Assembly: GCF_001969265.1 (NCBI RefSeq)
Contig: NZ_CP019304.1
Span: 1,674,001-1,738,000 of the forward strand
Source of the DNA: Arthrobacter sp. QXT-31
GTDB lineage: Bacteria > Actinomycetota > Actinomycetes > Actinomycetales > Micrococcaceae
DNA length: 64,000 bases
Direction of reading: 5' to 3'
Shown: positions 26,800 through 34,088 of the stretch, piece after piece
Position numbering within the stretch: the first letter of the stretch is position 1
Layout: every line of letters starts with the position of its first letter
Notes under the pieces: model-generated
The model's database searches: none
Told to the model about the DNA's origin: nothing
Seen by the model: only the letters and a program-made list of their open reading frames with translations
Position numbers and translations under genes: made by a program

Positions 26800-26853
26800 T
26801 GAAAAATGCCGGGCTGGATTTTGATGGGGGACAACTTCCAGCCCGGCACTCTC
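26800..26853 (-). ncRNA. Candidate short hairpin RNA with C-rich loop, driven by an ECF-type promoter
   Basis: On the minus strand, about seven bases after the ECF-like -10 (26860-26866), a 12-bp perfect stem (TGCCGGGCTGGA with its complement) closes an 18-base loop containing GTTGTCCCCCATC, and TTTTT follows at once. Transcription from this promoter would give an RNA of roughly 50 bases with no room for a gene. The 13-base loop sequence is identical in the leader at 28979-28991. It could be a regulatory RNA, or a remnant leader whose gene was lost. The hairpin can also terminate the plus-strand operon. Confidence 0.6.
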
Positions 26854-26859
26854 ACTTTG

Positions 26860-26889
26860 GTAATCGACGGGGAACCCTCAGGGGTTACG
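26860..26889 (-). promoter_or_regulatory. ECF-sigma-type promoter, copy 1
   Basis: CGTAACC (26883-26889) and CGATTAC (26860-26866) are separated by exactly 16 bases on the minus strand, as in the copy at 29015-29044. The pattern resembles the GTAAC...CGAT promoters described for SigD-type ECF factors. It points to the hairpin RNA at 26853-26800. The adjacent sigma factor gene is the obvious candidate to recognise it. Confidence 0.7.
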
Positions 26890-26975
26890 CGGATTCCAAA
26901 ACTTTCTAAAATCTTTTTTCGGCCTTCCCCGGCGCCGGTCCACCAGGGCGGATCCCTCAGGACAAGCCGGGAAAC

Positions 26976-27737
26976 CTACGGCGTGCCTGGCACGGGCTTC
27001 GCCGGGACGGTCGGCAGCGTGGGCACTGCCGGCAGCGGCTTGGCCGGAAGCTTGGGCACCAATCCTGTTTCGGGGATGGTGGGCAGCTGGCTTGGACGGG
27101 CCGGCGTCGGCGATTCGCTCTTTGCCGCTCCGTGGGAAGCTGCTGAACCGGCCGATGCGTTGGGCGAACCATGTGAAGCGGACGAACCTGATTGGGCCGG
27201 GGCTACCGGTTCCGACGGCGAAGCAGCAGTTCCGGTAGCTGAGGGCTTGGGCGCAGCAACCGTGGGAGCCGGGACCGCCGGAAGGTCGGCGGGCGACGTG
27301 GGCGTTGGTGCCGGTGCTGTTGTCTCGCTGGCCGGCTGGAAGATCCGGACCACGGTATGGCCTACGCTGTTGCGGAAATCCTCGCTGGAGGCTGCGACGG
27401 CGCCGGCGCCAAGTCCCATGGCACCGACTACAGCCGCGCCCACCACCATGCCCATCCGGCGCTGCCGGTTGCGGCGGTGCTGCTCGAGGCTGGCGACGTC
27501 GGGAGTCGAGGCCCGGCGCATCGCCTGGGTGGGTGCATCCGCAGTGGGTGCGCCCGCAGCGGAGGCACCGTGGGCGAGCAGCGCGGCCAGATCGGCACGC
27601 GGTTGGGGTGCGGGGTCCTGGCCAAGTCCGCGCAGTTCTTCGAGGGACCTGCGGAGATCGGCGTCGTCTTCGAGCCCGGAATCCAGGAGGATCGCCTGGA
27701 TCTCTCCTTCTTCGCGGCCTGCCGGCATGACACTCAT
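26976..27737 (-). CDS. Membrane-spanning anti-sigma factor (RsdA-like)
   Basis: The protein is 253 residues and starts within the sigma-factor stop (ATGA). An acidic cytoplasmic N-terminal region of about 95 residues is followed by one membrane segment (about 96-116, MGMVVGAAVVGAMGLGAG) and an extracellular tail very rich in Pro, Ala, Ser and Val. The tail ends in repeats such as LPAVPTLPTVPAKPVP. No HxxxCxxC zinc motif is present, so it is not a ZAS-type anti-sigma. Position, topology and coupling give the function; the sequence itself is divergent. The tail resembles the repeats of the secreted protein at 28386. Confidence 0.75.
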   Translation of the reverse strand: MSVMPAGREEGEIQAILLDSGLEDDADLRRSLEELRGLGQDPAPQPRADLAALLAHGASAAGAPTADAPTQAMRRASTPDVASLEQHRRNRQRRMGMVVGAAVVGAMGLGAGAVAASSEDFRNSVGHTVVRIFQPASETTAPAPTPTSPADLPAVPAPTVAAPKPSATGTAASPSEPVAPAQSGSSASHGSPNASAGSAASHGAAKSESPTPARPSQLPTIPETGLVPKLPAKPLPAVPTLPTVPAKPVPGTP

Positions 27738-28282
27738 GATGCTGCGTGGTCCTTTTCCTTGACGAGTTCGCGCAGGGCGATGAGCCCGCGGCGCTGGAGC
27801 TGTTTGATGGCCCCGGGGGTCTTGTTCATGATGCCGGCCACCTGTTCGACCGAAAGGTCCGCGACGATCCGCAGAACCAGAACTTCCCGCTGGTCGTCGT
27901 TGAGCAGGGCAAGTGAAGAAGCGATTCCGCCGAGCGAGCCGAGCACCTCGTCCTCGGCCGAGTTCGACCGCCGCTCGTCCAGGAGCGGGTCGAACTCGGT
28001 GAGCTGCGGCGTCCTCGCGGACCGGCGGCGGTAGTCCACAAGCCGCGCGTGCGCCACCGAGAATATGAAGGTCCGCAGCCCGGAGTGGCCGCCCCGGACA
28101 TTGCTGAGCTTGGGCAGAATGTCAACGAAGACGTCCTGCGTCAGGGCTTCGGCGTCATCCACGCCGCGCGCCCGGAAATAGCCCAGGACGGCGGGGGAAA
28201 TGGTGCTGTAGACAGCGCTGAAGCCGGAGGGGTCGCCAGAAAGGGCTGCTGACAATTCGTCATCGGTCAGCTGAGCTGCCAA
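27734..28282 (-). CDS. ECF RNA polymerase sigma factor (SigD-like)
   Basis: The protein is 182 residues from the TTG at 28282, with GGGAAGGA eight bases upstream. Region 2 (about 15-80, with DAEALTQDVFVDILPKL and FIFSVAHARLVDYRRR) and region 4 (about 118-175, LNDDQREVLVLRIVADLSVEQVAGIMNKTPGAIKQLQRRGL) are clear. It resembles the actinobacterial SigD group of ECF factors, which use GTAAC-type -35 elements. Two copies of such a promoter flank this locus. It is followed by, and overlaps, the anti-sigma gene. Confidence 0.92.
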   Translation of the reverse strand: MAAQLTDDELSAALSGDPSGFSAVYSTISPAVLGYFRARGVDDAEALTQDVFVDILPKLSNVRGGHSGLRTFIFSVAHARLVDYRRRSARTPQLTEFDPLLDERRSNSAEDEVLGSLGGIASSLALLNDDQREVLVLRIVADLSVEQVAGIMNKTPGAIKQLQRRGLIALRELVKEKDHAAS

Positions 28283-28305
28283 GGAGCTGTCCTTCCCTTT
28301 ACTGC

Positions 28306-28343
28306 AGGTGTGCGGCGGTAGTAAGCCTAGCCGCCGCACACCT
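28306..28343. other. Long perfect hairpin upstream of the sigma factor gene
   Basis: A perfect 13-bp stem (AGGTGTGCGGCGG with its complement) closes a 12-base loop, 23 bases before the TTG start of the sigma gene and 42 bases after the end of the secreted repeat protein gene. It may end the upstream transcript or form part of the sigma mRNA leader. No T-run follows. The minus strand of the loop contains TAGGCT, a possible -10 box. Confidence 0.55.
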
Positions 28344-28385
28344 CACGCCCCTATTCGGGGAACGCCCTGTTTCGCGTGCTGTGAA

Positions 28386-28934
28386 CTACTTGCCGGTGGG
28401 CAGGTCGGCACCAGCGTCAACCTTGACGTCAGCGCCTGCAGTGACGGACGCATCGGCCGTCTGGGCCGCGTGGTCCGCAACATCCGGCACGGCCGGTGCG
28501 GCGGGCACCTCCGGGGCGGCGGGAACGGCCGGGACGGCGGGAACGGCCGGGACGGCCGGAACGCCGGCGCCACCGGGAACAGCGGGGATTGCAGCGGTCA
28601 CGTCGGCGCCGGCGGCCTTGTCCCCGGCGGAGACGTTGGCGTTGGCGGCAGCGTTGTCCTCGTCAGCTTCGACGGCGGCGTCGGCCGCGTCTGCAGCCTC
28701 ACCGGCGGCCTTGGCCTTGGCAGCCGGAGCGGCAGGGACAGCCGGCGTGGCCGGGACGGTCGGAACTTCCGGCACCTCGGGGGTGGCAGGAATGGCGGGC
28801 GTAGCGGGGGTCACCTCTGCGTGCTGCGTGCTGGACACCTGGGCGGCGTTCGCCAGTCCGATGCTGGAGAAACCTCCGACAGCAACGATGGCGGCTGCGA
28901 CAGCAATCTTGGTGGTCTTGCTAACACTCTTCAT
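28386..28934 (-). CDS. Secreted Val/Pro/Ala-repeat protein under an ECF-type promoter
   Basis: The protein is 182 residues with a signal peptide (MKSVSKTTKIAVAAAIVAVG, cut near LANA-AQ at about 30). The mature part is low complexity: a first VP-rich block (ATPAIPATPEVPEVPTVPAT), an Ala/Asp-rich centre, and a second block of VPAVP repeats. It has no cysteine or recognisable domain. The leader carries an ECF-type promoter (29015-29044), a C-rich-loop hairpin (28964-29002) and AAAGGA. It is probably the direct output of the neighbouring sigma factor. A cell-wall or extracellular role is possible. Confidence 0.75.
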   Translation of the reverse strand: MKSVSKTTKIAVAAAIVAVGGFSSIGLANAAQVSSTQHAEVTPATPAIPATPEVPEVPTVPATPAVPAAPAAKAKAAGEAADAADAAVEADEDNAAANANVSAGDKAAGADVTAAIPAVPGGAGVPAVPAVPAVPAVPAAPEVPAAPAVPDVADHAAQTADASVTAGADVKVDAGADLPTGK

Positions 28935-28963
28935 CAGAAAAAAGTCCTTTGGTTGATTTGAAG

Positions 28964-29002
28964 GCCGGGCCGGAGGCCGATGGGGGACAACCTCCGCCCG
29001 GC
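28964..29002 (-). promoter_or_regulatory. Leader hairpin with C-rich loop, upstream of the secreted repeat protein
   Basis: A 12-bp stem with a single bulged base (GCCGGGCGGAGG with its complement on the minus strand) holds a loop containing GTTGTCCCCCATC, the same 13 bases found in the hairpin at 26807-26848. It lies between the ECF promoter and the ribosome-binding site of the gene at 28386. Loop conservation while the stem pairs have changed suggests a selected RNA element. Confidence 0.7.
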
Positions 29003-29014
29003 GCTTACATAGAC

Positions 29015-29044
29015 GTAATCGCCGCGGCGGTCCGGCAGGTTACG
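29015..29044 (-). promoter_or_regulatory. ECF-sigma-type promoter, copy 2
   Basis: CGTAACC (29038-29044) and CGATTAC (29015-29021) are separated by 16 bases, on the minus strand. Spacing and both boxes are identical to copy 1 at 26860-26889, while the spacer differs. Transcription would start about seven bases after the -10 and enter the C-rich-loop leader. Confidence 0.72.
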
Positions 29045-29111
29045 CGCACCCGGAAAACTTTTTCTGGCGGAAAGGTTTCCCTTGGAAACGCGGGATTTTT
29101 TCTGGCATAAA

Positions 29112-29157
29112 GCCCGACGGCGGCGGGCCACCGAAAGGTGACCAGCCGCCGTCGGGC
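29112..29157 (-). terminator. Terminator after purA
   Basis: A perfect 13-bp stem (GCCCGACGGCGGC with its complement) includes an inner hairpin. On the minus strand it is followed by TTTAT. It lies about 50 bases beyond the purA stop and separates purA from the ECF locus. Confidence 0.75.
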
Positions 29158-29205
29158 GCTGCTCGCTTGAGTTGTTGGTGCTGGCGCCTCCGGCGTCAGT
29201 CAGTT

Positions 29206-30495
29206 TTAGTCAAGGATCAAATCGTTGACAACGATCGTCTGGTCCCGGTCCGGTCCCACGCCGATCGCGGAGAAGCGGGTGCCGGACAGCTTCTCGAGGG
29301 CCAGCACGTAGTTGCGGGCGTTCTCGGGCAGGTCAGCCAGCGTCCGGGCGCCGGTGATGTCCTCGGTCCAGCCCTCGAAGTACTCGAAGATCGGCTTCGC
29401 GTGGTGGAACTCGGTCTGCGTCATCGGCATTTCGTCGTGCCGGACGCCGTCGACGTCGTAGGCCACACACACGGGGATCTGTTCGATGCCGGTGAGGACG
29501 TCAAGCTTGGTCACGAAGTAGTCGGTGAAGCCGTTCACGCGGGAGGCGTGGCGGGCCAGGACGGCGTCGTACCAGCCGCAGCGGCGAGGGCGGCCGGTGT
29601 TGACGCCGAATTCGCCGCCGGTCTTCTGCAGGTACATGCCCATCTCGTCGAAGAGCTCGGTGGGGAACGGGCCTGCGCCGACGCGGGTGGTGTAGGCCTT
29701 GATGATGCCGATGGACCGCGAGATGCGGGTGGGGCCGATGCCCGAACCCACAGAGGCGCCGCCTGCCGTGGGGTTGGAGGAGGTCACGAACGGGTAGGTG
29801 CCGTGGTCGACGTCGAGGAACGTGGCCTGGCCGCCCTCCATGAGAACCACTTTGCCCTCGTCCAGGGCGGCGTTCAGCACGAGGGTGCTGTCGATGACCA
29901 GCGGGCGCAGCCGCTCGGCGAAGGAGAGGAAGTAGTTGACTACTTCATCAGCCTCGATGCTGCGGCGGTTGTAGACCTTGACCAGGAGCTCGTTCTTCTG
30001 GCGCAGCGAGCCTTCGACCTTCTGGCGCAGGATTGACACGTCGAAGACGTCCTGGACGCGGATGCCCAGGCGGGCAACCTTGTCCATGTACGTGGGGCCG
30101 ATGCCGCGGCCGGTGGTGCCGATGGCGCGGCTGCCGAGGAAGCGTTCGGTGACCTTGTCCAGCACCTGGTGGTACGGGGCGACGAGGTGGGCGTTGGCGG
30201 AGACGCGCAGCTTCGAGGTGTCCGCGCCGCGGGCCTCGAGGCCGTCGATCTCCTGGAACAGTGCCTCAAGGTTGACGACGCAGCCGTTGCCGATAATGGG
30301 GACGGCGTTGGGGCTGAGGATGCCGGCTGGAAGGAGCTTGAGCTCGTACTTCTCACCGCCTACGACGACGGTGTGCCCGGCGTTGTTGCCGCCGTTCGGC
30401 TTCACAACGTAGTCGACGCGGCCGCCAAGCAGGTCGGTGGCCTTACCTTTTCCTTCGTCGCCCCACTGGGCTCCGACGATCACGATTGCTGGCAT
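29206..30495 (-). CDS. purA: Adenylosuccinate synthase
   Basis: PurA joins IMP and aspartate with GTP on the way to AMP. The 429 residues begin [18 protein letters not shown] at the ATG at 30495, which has GGGGGAGG upstream. The GTP-binding [19 protein letters not shown], and [13 protein letters not shown] near residue 135 are all intact. It is probably monocistronic, with its own terminator. TAAACT at 30653-30658 (minus strand) could be the -10 box, leaving a leader of about 150 bases. Confidence 0.97.
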   Translation of the reverse strand: MPAIVIVGAQWGDEGKGKATDLLGGRVDYVVKPNGGNNAGHTVVVGGEKYELKLLPAGILSPNAVPIIGNGCVVNLEALFQEIDGLEARGADTSKLRVSANAHLVAPYHQVLDKVTERFLGSRAIGTTGRGIGPTYMDKVARLGIRVQDVFDVSILRQKVEGSLRQKNELLVKVYNRRSIEADEVVNYFLSFAERLRPLVIDSTLVLNAALDEGKVVLMEGGQATFLDVDHGTYPFVTSSNPTAGGASVGSGIGPTRISRSIGIIKAYTTRVGAGPFPTELFDEMGMYLQKTGGEFGVNTGRPRRCGWYDAVLARHASRVNGFTDYFVTKLDVLTGIEQIPVCVAYDVDGVRHDEMPMTQTEFHHAKPIFEYFEGWTEDITGARTLADLPENARNYVLALEKLSGTRFSAIGVGPDRDQTIVVNDLILD

Positions 30496-31003
30496 GGGAT
30501 CCTCCCCCATTCGTTCGGGCCTAGCCCGGTTGGATCACCGAGGTGCTTCAACCGGAGGTCGGCGCCGTTCATGAGAATGCCCCGAGTGGACCGGCTTTCG
30601 CTGTTCCTTCGCAGGAACGGCGGCGCAACGGCCCCGGGGCTCTTACCACCCAAGTTTAGCCGATGGCGCCCCGTTCTCCCTTGTCGCGGCCCTCTCACGG
30701 GACACGCAGCGCCACAGGGCCAGCCGAGGAGTTGCCCGACGGCGAGGGCAAGCGCTTTGCCACCAAAAGGCTTTTGAAGTGATTTAGCCCTCATTTGTCG
30801 CGCAGCCGGCCCTTCCCTCCGCGACTCGGCCAGCGGGGCGTGTGAGCGGAGGGCCTGGCGGTCCGGACGCCTTGCTAAACTGGGGAGGACCGGTCAGGTA
30901 CCGGTCCACACCTCATTTCACACCACGCCGCATTCGGCATGCCTGCGGCGTGCCGGTCCTGCGGCGCGGCAGCGCGACCCACCTGCAGGAGACACAGCAC
31001 CAC
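30496..31003. other. Intergenic region between divergent purA and the glycosylase-like gene
   Basis: This 508-base stretch has no supported gene. It holds a candidate purA -10 box (TAAACT on the minus strand, 30653-30658), a small hairpin (GTTCCTTCGCAGGAAC, 30603-30618), and TAAACT at 30876-30881 on the plus strand, which may serve the gene at 31004. The short frames present lack ribosome-binding sites and family features. Confidence 0.5.
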
Positions 31004-31633
31004 ATGACAGCCCTGGCTACCGAATCCTTCCACGAACAGCTCCTGACGCGCCGTTATGAACCCAACGTCGCCGCTGTCAACGAACTGTGCGACGCCCTGC
31101 AGCTCGCCAAGCCGGGCACCCAGGTGCCGTACGTCGATCCCGCGCACGACGTCGAGGAATGCCGGATCATCAGCCTCTACTCCAACATCGGCACGGCATC
31201 GCCCACCGGCTTCATCATGCCGGGCGACGACGACGCCGCCACCCGCATGCTGGGCATCCAGTGGAAGCTGGGCCTGCGGCCGGAGTACATCATGCCGTGG
31301 AACGTCCACCCCTGGCACACGCCTGGCGAGCCGAACGGCAAGTTCACGCCCGACCAGATCCAGGCCGGCCTCAAGCCGCTGCTGAAAGTCCTGGCCCTGG
31401 TGCCCCGCGCCTCGGTCATCGTGGCCCACGGCACCGAGGCCAACCGCCTCGCCGGCCTCCTGCTCAAGACCGAAGTTCCGCTGCTGTGGCGCCGGGGACT
31501 GAAGACCTACAAGGTCCGCTCGCTGAGTGGCCGCTCCTTCGCCGGAACGCCGGAGCGGCAGAAGCAGTACCTCGACGAGATGCACGTCGCCTACGCCGAC
31601 GCCATGGCCCGCACGGGTATCCGCAAGGCATAA
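31004..31633 (+). CDS. Uracil-DNA glycosylase superfamily-like protein
   Basis: The protein is 209 residues from the ATG at 31004; GGAG lies a rather long 13 bases upstream. Motifs in keeping with the UDG fold are YIMPWNVHPWHTPG, corresponding to the motif A region, and VIVAHGTEANRLAGLLL where the second catalytic motif is expected. Actinobacterial relatives are usually annotated as uracil-DNA glycosylase-like. Whether it excises bases is not shown by the sequence. It is followed by a strong bidirectional terminator. Confidence 0.7.
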   Translation: MTALATESFHEQLLTRRYEPNVAAVNELCDALQLAKPGTQVPYVDPAHDVEECRIISLYSNIGTASPTGFIMPGDDDAATRMLGIQWKLGLRPEYIMPWNVHPWHTPGEPNGKFTPDQIQAGLKPLLKVLALVPRASVIVAHGTEANRLAGLLLKTEVPLLWRRGLKTYKVRSLSGRSFAGTPERQKQYLDEMHVAYADAMARTGIRKA

Positions 31634-31656
31634 CCCAAGCCGCGAACGGGCTGAAC

Positions 31657-31705
31657 CGACGGCGGGCGGCCAACCTTCCCAGGAGAAGGTGACCGCCCGC
31701 CGTCG
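31657..31705. terminator. Bidirectional terminator
   Basis: A perfect 13-bp stem (CGACGGCGGGCGG with its complement) encloses an inner ACCTTC/GAAGGT pairing and is followed by TATTT on the plus strand. It lies between the convergent glycosylase-like and DUF3151 genes. Confidence 0.8.
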
Positions 31706-31713
31706 TATTTAAC

Positions 31714-32145
31714 TCAGTTGTGCTGCTTGCCCTCGATGGCTGCCTTGGCCGTGGGGTCGGAGTCGTTGAGGAACTTCTCGATCCGCTCCGGCTCCTCCGC
31801 CTCGTTGATGGCCGCGGAAGCACGCCCCAGCGAGTAGAGCGCCCGCAGGAAGCCTCGGTTGGGCTCGTGCTCCCACGGGATGGGCCCGACGCCACGCCAG
31901 CCGTTGCGGCGGAGCGAGTCCAGGCCGCGGTGGTAGCCCACCCGCGCGTAAGCGTAGGAATCGATGGTGCGGCCTTCCGACCACGCTTCCTCTGCCAGCA
32001 CGGCCCACAGCAGCGAAGATGTGGGGTGCTTTTCCACGAGGTCCAGCGCCTCAGCGCCGAGCGCGAGGTGCTGGTACACCTCGGTCTCGGCGGGCAGGAG
32101 CGTGGGCTCGGGGCCCAGCAGGTTCTTGCGGAACTCGTCGGACAT
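31714..32145 (-). CDS. DUF3151 family protein
   Basis: The protein is 143 residues, rich in helices, with the typical opening MSDEFRKNLLGPEPTLLPAE and the segments LLWAVLAEEAW and DSYAYARVGYHRGLDSLRRNGWRG. DUF3151 is restricted to actinobacteria and is usually found next to the class II aldolase gene, as here. Its function is unknown. The start lies two bases after the stop of fba, so the genes are cotranscribed. Confidence 0.9.
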   Translation of the reverse strand: MSDEFRKNLLGPEPTLLPAETEVYQHLALGAEALDLVEKHPTSSLLWAVLAEEAWSEGRTIDSYAYARVGYHRGLDSLRRNGWRGVGPIPWEHEPNRGFLRALYSLGRASAAINEAEEPERIEKFLNDSDPTAKAAIEGKQHN

Positions 32146-32147
32146 GA

Positions 32148-33165
32148 TTAGAAGGTCTTGCCTGCGGAGCCGAGCTGCTGGGTGGCTTCGACGACGCGGG
32201 CGGCGAGGCCGGCTTCGGCGGACGCGCCCCAGACGCGGGGGTCGTAGGTCTTCTTGTCGCCCACTTCACCGTCGACCTTGAGGACGCCGTCGTAGTTGCG
32301 GAACATGTGGTCCGCCACCGGACGGGTGTACGCGTACTGGGTGTCCGTGTCGATGTTCATCTTGATGGTGCCGTAGGACACGGCGTCGCGATCTCCTGGT
32401 CCGAGGAACCGGACCCGCCGTGGAACACCAGGTCGAACGGGTTCTCCTTGCCGATCTTGGCGCCGACCTGGGCCTGGATGTCCTTCAGGATCTCCGGACG
32501 CAGCTTCACCCCGCCCGGCTTGTACACACCGTGCACGTTCCCGAAGGTCAGGGCCGTGATGTAGCGGCCGTTTTCGCCGGCGCCCAAGGCGTCGACGGTG
32601 GCCAGGGCGTCTTCCACCGTGGTGTAGAGCTTCTCGTTGATCTCGTGCTCAACGCCGTCTTCCTCGCCGCCGACGGTGCCGATCTCCACCTCGAGGATGA
32701 TCTTGGCTGCGGCGGTCCGGTCCAGCAGTTCACGGGCGATGCGCAGGTTCTCCTGCAGCGTCTCGGCGGAGCCGTCCCACATGTGCGAGTTGAAAAGCGG
32801 GTTGCGGCCGGCCTTGACCTCGGCCTCGGAGGCGGCCAGCAGCGGCAGCACGAACCCGTCCAGCTTGTCCTTCGGGCAGTGGTCGGTGTGCAGGGCGATG
32901 TTCACGTTGTAGTTCTTGGCCACTCGCGGGCGAACGCGGCGAAGCCCAGCGAACCGGCCACCATGTCCTTCGTGGACGCACCGGACCAGTACGCGGCGCC
33001 GCCGGTGGAAACCTGCACGATGCCGTCCGACTCGGCCTCAGCGAACCCGCGCAGGGCAGCGTTCAGGGTCTGGGAAGAAGTGACGTTGACCGCCGGGAAC
33101 GCGAAGCCGCCCTTCTTGGCACGGTCGATCATGTCGGCATAGATCTCTGGGGTTGCAATGGGCAT
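32148..33165 (-). pseudogene. fba: Class II fructose-bisphosphate aldolase, interrupted by two frameshifts
   Basis: The complete aldolase sequence is present in three reading frames: MPIATPEIYADM to FAAFARE (33165 to about 32923), then VAKNYNVNIALHTDHCPKDK to SSDQEIAT (to about 32385), then VSYGTIKMNIDTDTQY to the end. Each join is explained by the loss of one base (GAGGTGGCC read as GAGTGGCC near 32923; GACCGCC read as GACGCC near 32385). The metal-binding HTDH, GGEEDGVEHE and the HGGSGSS substrate loop are intact. With AGGAG upstream and no other decay, sequencing error or a very recent lesion are both possible. The enzyme is normally central to glycolysis. Confidence 0.88.
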
Positions 33166-33349
33166 GCTGACTCCTAAATCGAATTTCGTCTGCGGGTTGG
33201 GTAGACCCTGGAGTGAACCTCGTCGGCTAAAACCATCCTAGCCATTTCTGTTCAGGGGCAGTGTTTCGGATCACCCGGCCGGGTAACACTTGGCGCAACT
33301 TCGATCCGTGGCACCGGCGTGGCAGGAAGTGCCATCTCGGCGAAGCCAG

Positions 33350-34036
33350 CTAGACGTGCTGGCCGAACACGTGCCGGCGCACCCAGGCGTGCATCGCGAT
33401 CGCCGCGGCCGAGCCCGCGTTGATGGAGCGCGTGGATCCGAACTGCTCGATGGACAGCGTGGCCTCCGCGGCCTCGTGCACCTCCGGGGTCAGTCCGGGG
33501 CCCTCCTGCCCGAAGACCAGCACGCATTTCTGCGGCAGTTCGTACGTCTCCAAGGGAACGGAGTCCGGGAAGATGTCGATCCCGATGATGGCCAGTCCCT
33601 CCCCCTGGGCCCAGGCCACGAAATCCTCCACCGTGGGGTGGTGGCGGACGTGCTGGTAGCGGTCGGTGACCATCGCCCCGCGGCGGTTCCACCGCCGTCG
33701 TCCGATGATGTGGACCTCCTTGGCGAGGAACGCGTTGGCGGTGCGAACCACGGTGCCGATGTTGAGGTCATGCTGCCAGTTTTCGATGGCGATGTGGAAG
33801 TCGTGGCGTTTGGAGTCCAGGTCCGCGACGATCGCCTCGTGCCGCCAGTACCGGTACTTGTCCACGACGTTGCGCCGGTCACCGTCGGCCAGGAGGTCCG
33901 GGTCCCAGTGGTCGCCTTCAGGCCAGTCACCTTCCCAGGGCCCGACGCCGACCTCGGGTTTTGGCTCCTGCGTCCCGTTCCGGTCTGGCTGGGGTGGGTC
34001 TGGTTGGGGTTCGGGTGTCCCGGGCGTTTGCGTCAC
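33350..34036 (-). CDS. TrmH/SpoU family RNA 2'-O-methyltransferase
   Basis: This SPOUT methyltransferase has 228 residues. The three motifs of the family are present: NIGTVVRTANAFLAKEV (motif 1), VLVFGQEGPGLTPE (motif 2) and LSIEQFGSTRSINAGSAAAIAMHAW (motif 3). A Pro-rich, acidic N-terminal extension of about 60 residues precedes the domain. The target tRNA or rRNA position cannot be told. It starts at GTG with TAGTGT six bases upstream, so its mRNA may be leaderless; that box overlaps the -10 of the divergent HAD gene. Confidence 0.93.
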   Translation of the reverse strand: MTQTPGTPEPQPDPPQPDRNGTQEPKPEVGVGPWEGDWPEGDHWDPDLLADGDRRNVVDKYRYWRHEAIVADLDSKRHDFHIAIENWQHDLNIGTVVRTANAFLAKEVHIIGRRRWNRRGAMVTDRYQHVRHHPTVEDFVAWAQGEGLAIIGIDIFPDSVPLETYELPQKCVLVFGQEGPGLTPEVHEAAEATLSIEQFGSTRSINAGSAAAIAMHAWVRRHVFGQHV

Positions 34037-34042
34037 CCCTCA

Positions 34043-34052
34043 ACACTAGACT
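34043..34052. promoter_or_regulatory. Overlapping divergent -10 boxes
   Basis: The ten bases ACACTAGACT contain TAGACT on the plus strand (34047-34052, towards the HAD gene) and TAGTGT on the minus strand (34048-34043, six bases before the GTG of the TrmH gene). Polymerase could bind in only one direction at a time. Confidence 0.5.
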
Positions 34053-34088
34053 GGGCTCCGGAACGCAAACATCTCGGTGAGGATAAAC

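Noticed and set aside
26807..26848. Hairpin considered only as a terminator of the SAM-riboswitch operon
   Set aside because: The T-run is on the minus strand, an ECF-type promoter leads into it, and its loop is repeated at 28979; a second role is more likely, though it may still end the plus-strand transcript.
30496..31003. Possible tRNA or small gene in the purA upstream region
   Set aside because: No cloverleaf or T-loop consensus was found, and the short frames lack ribosome-binding sites.
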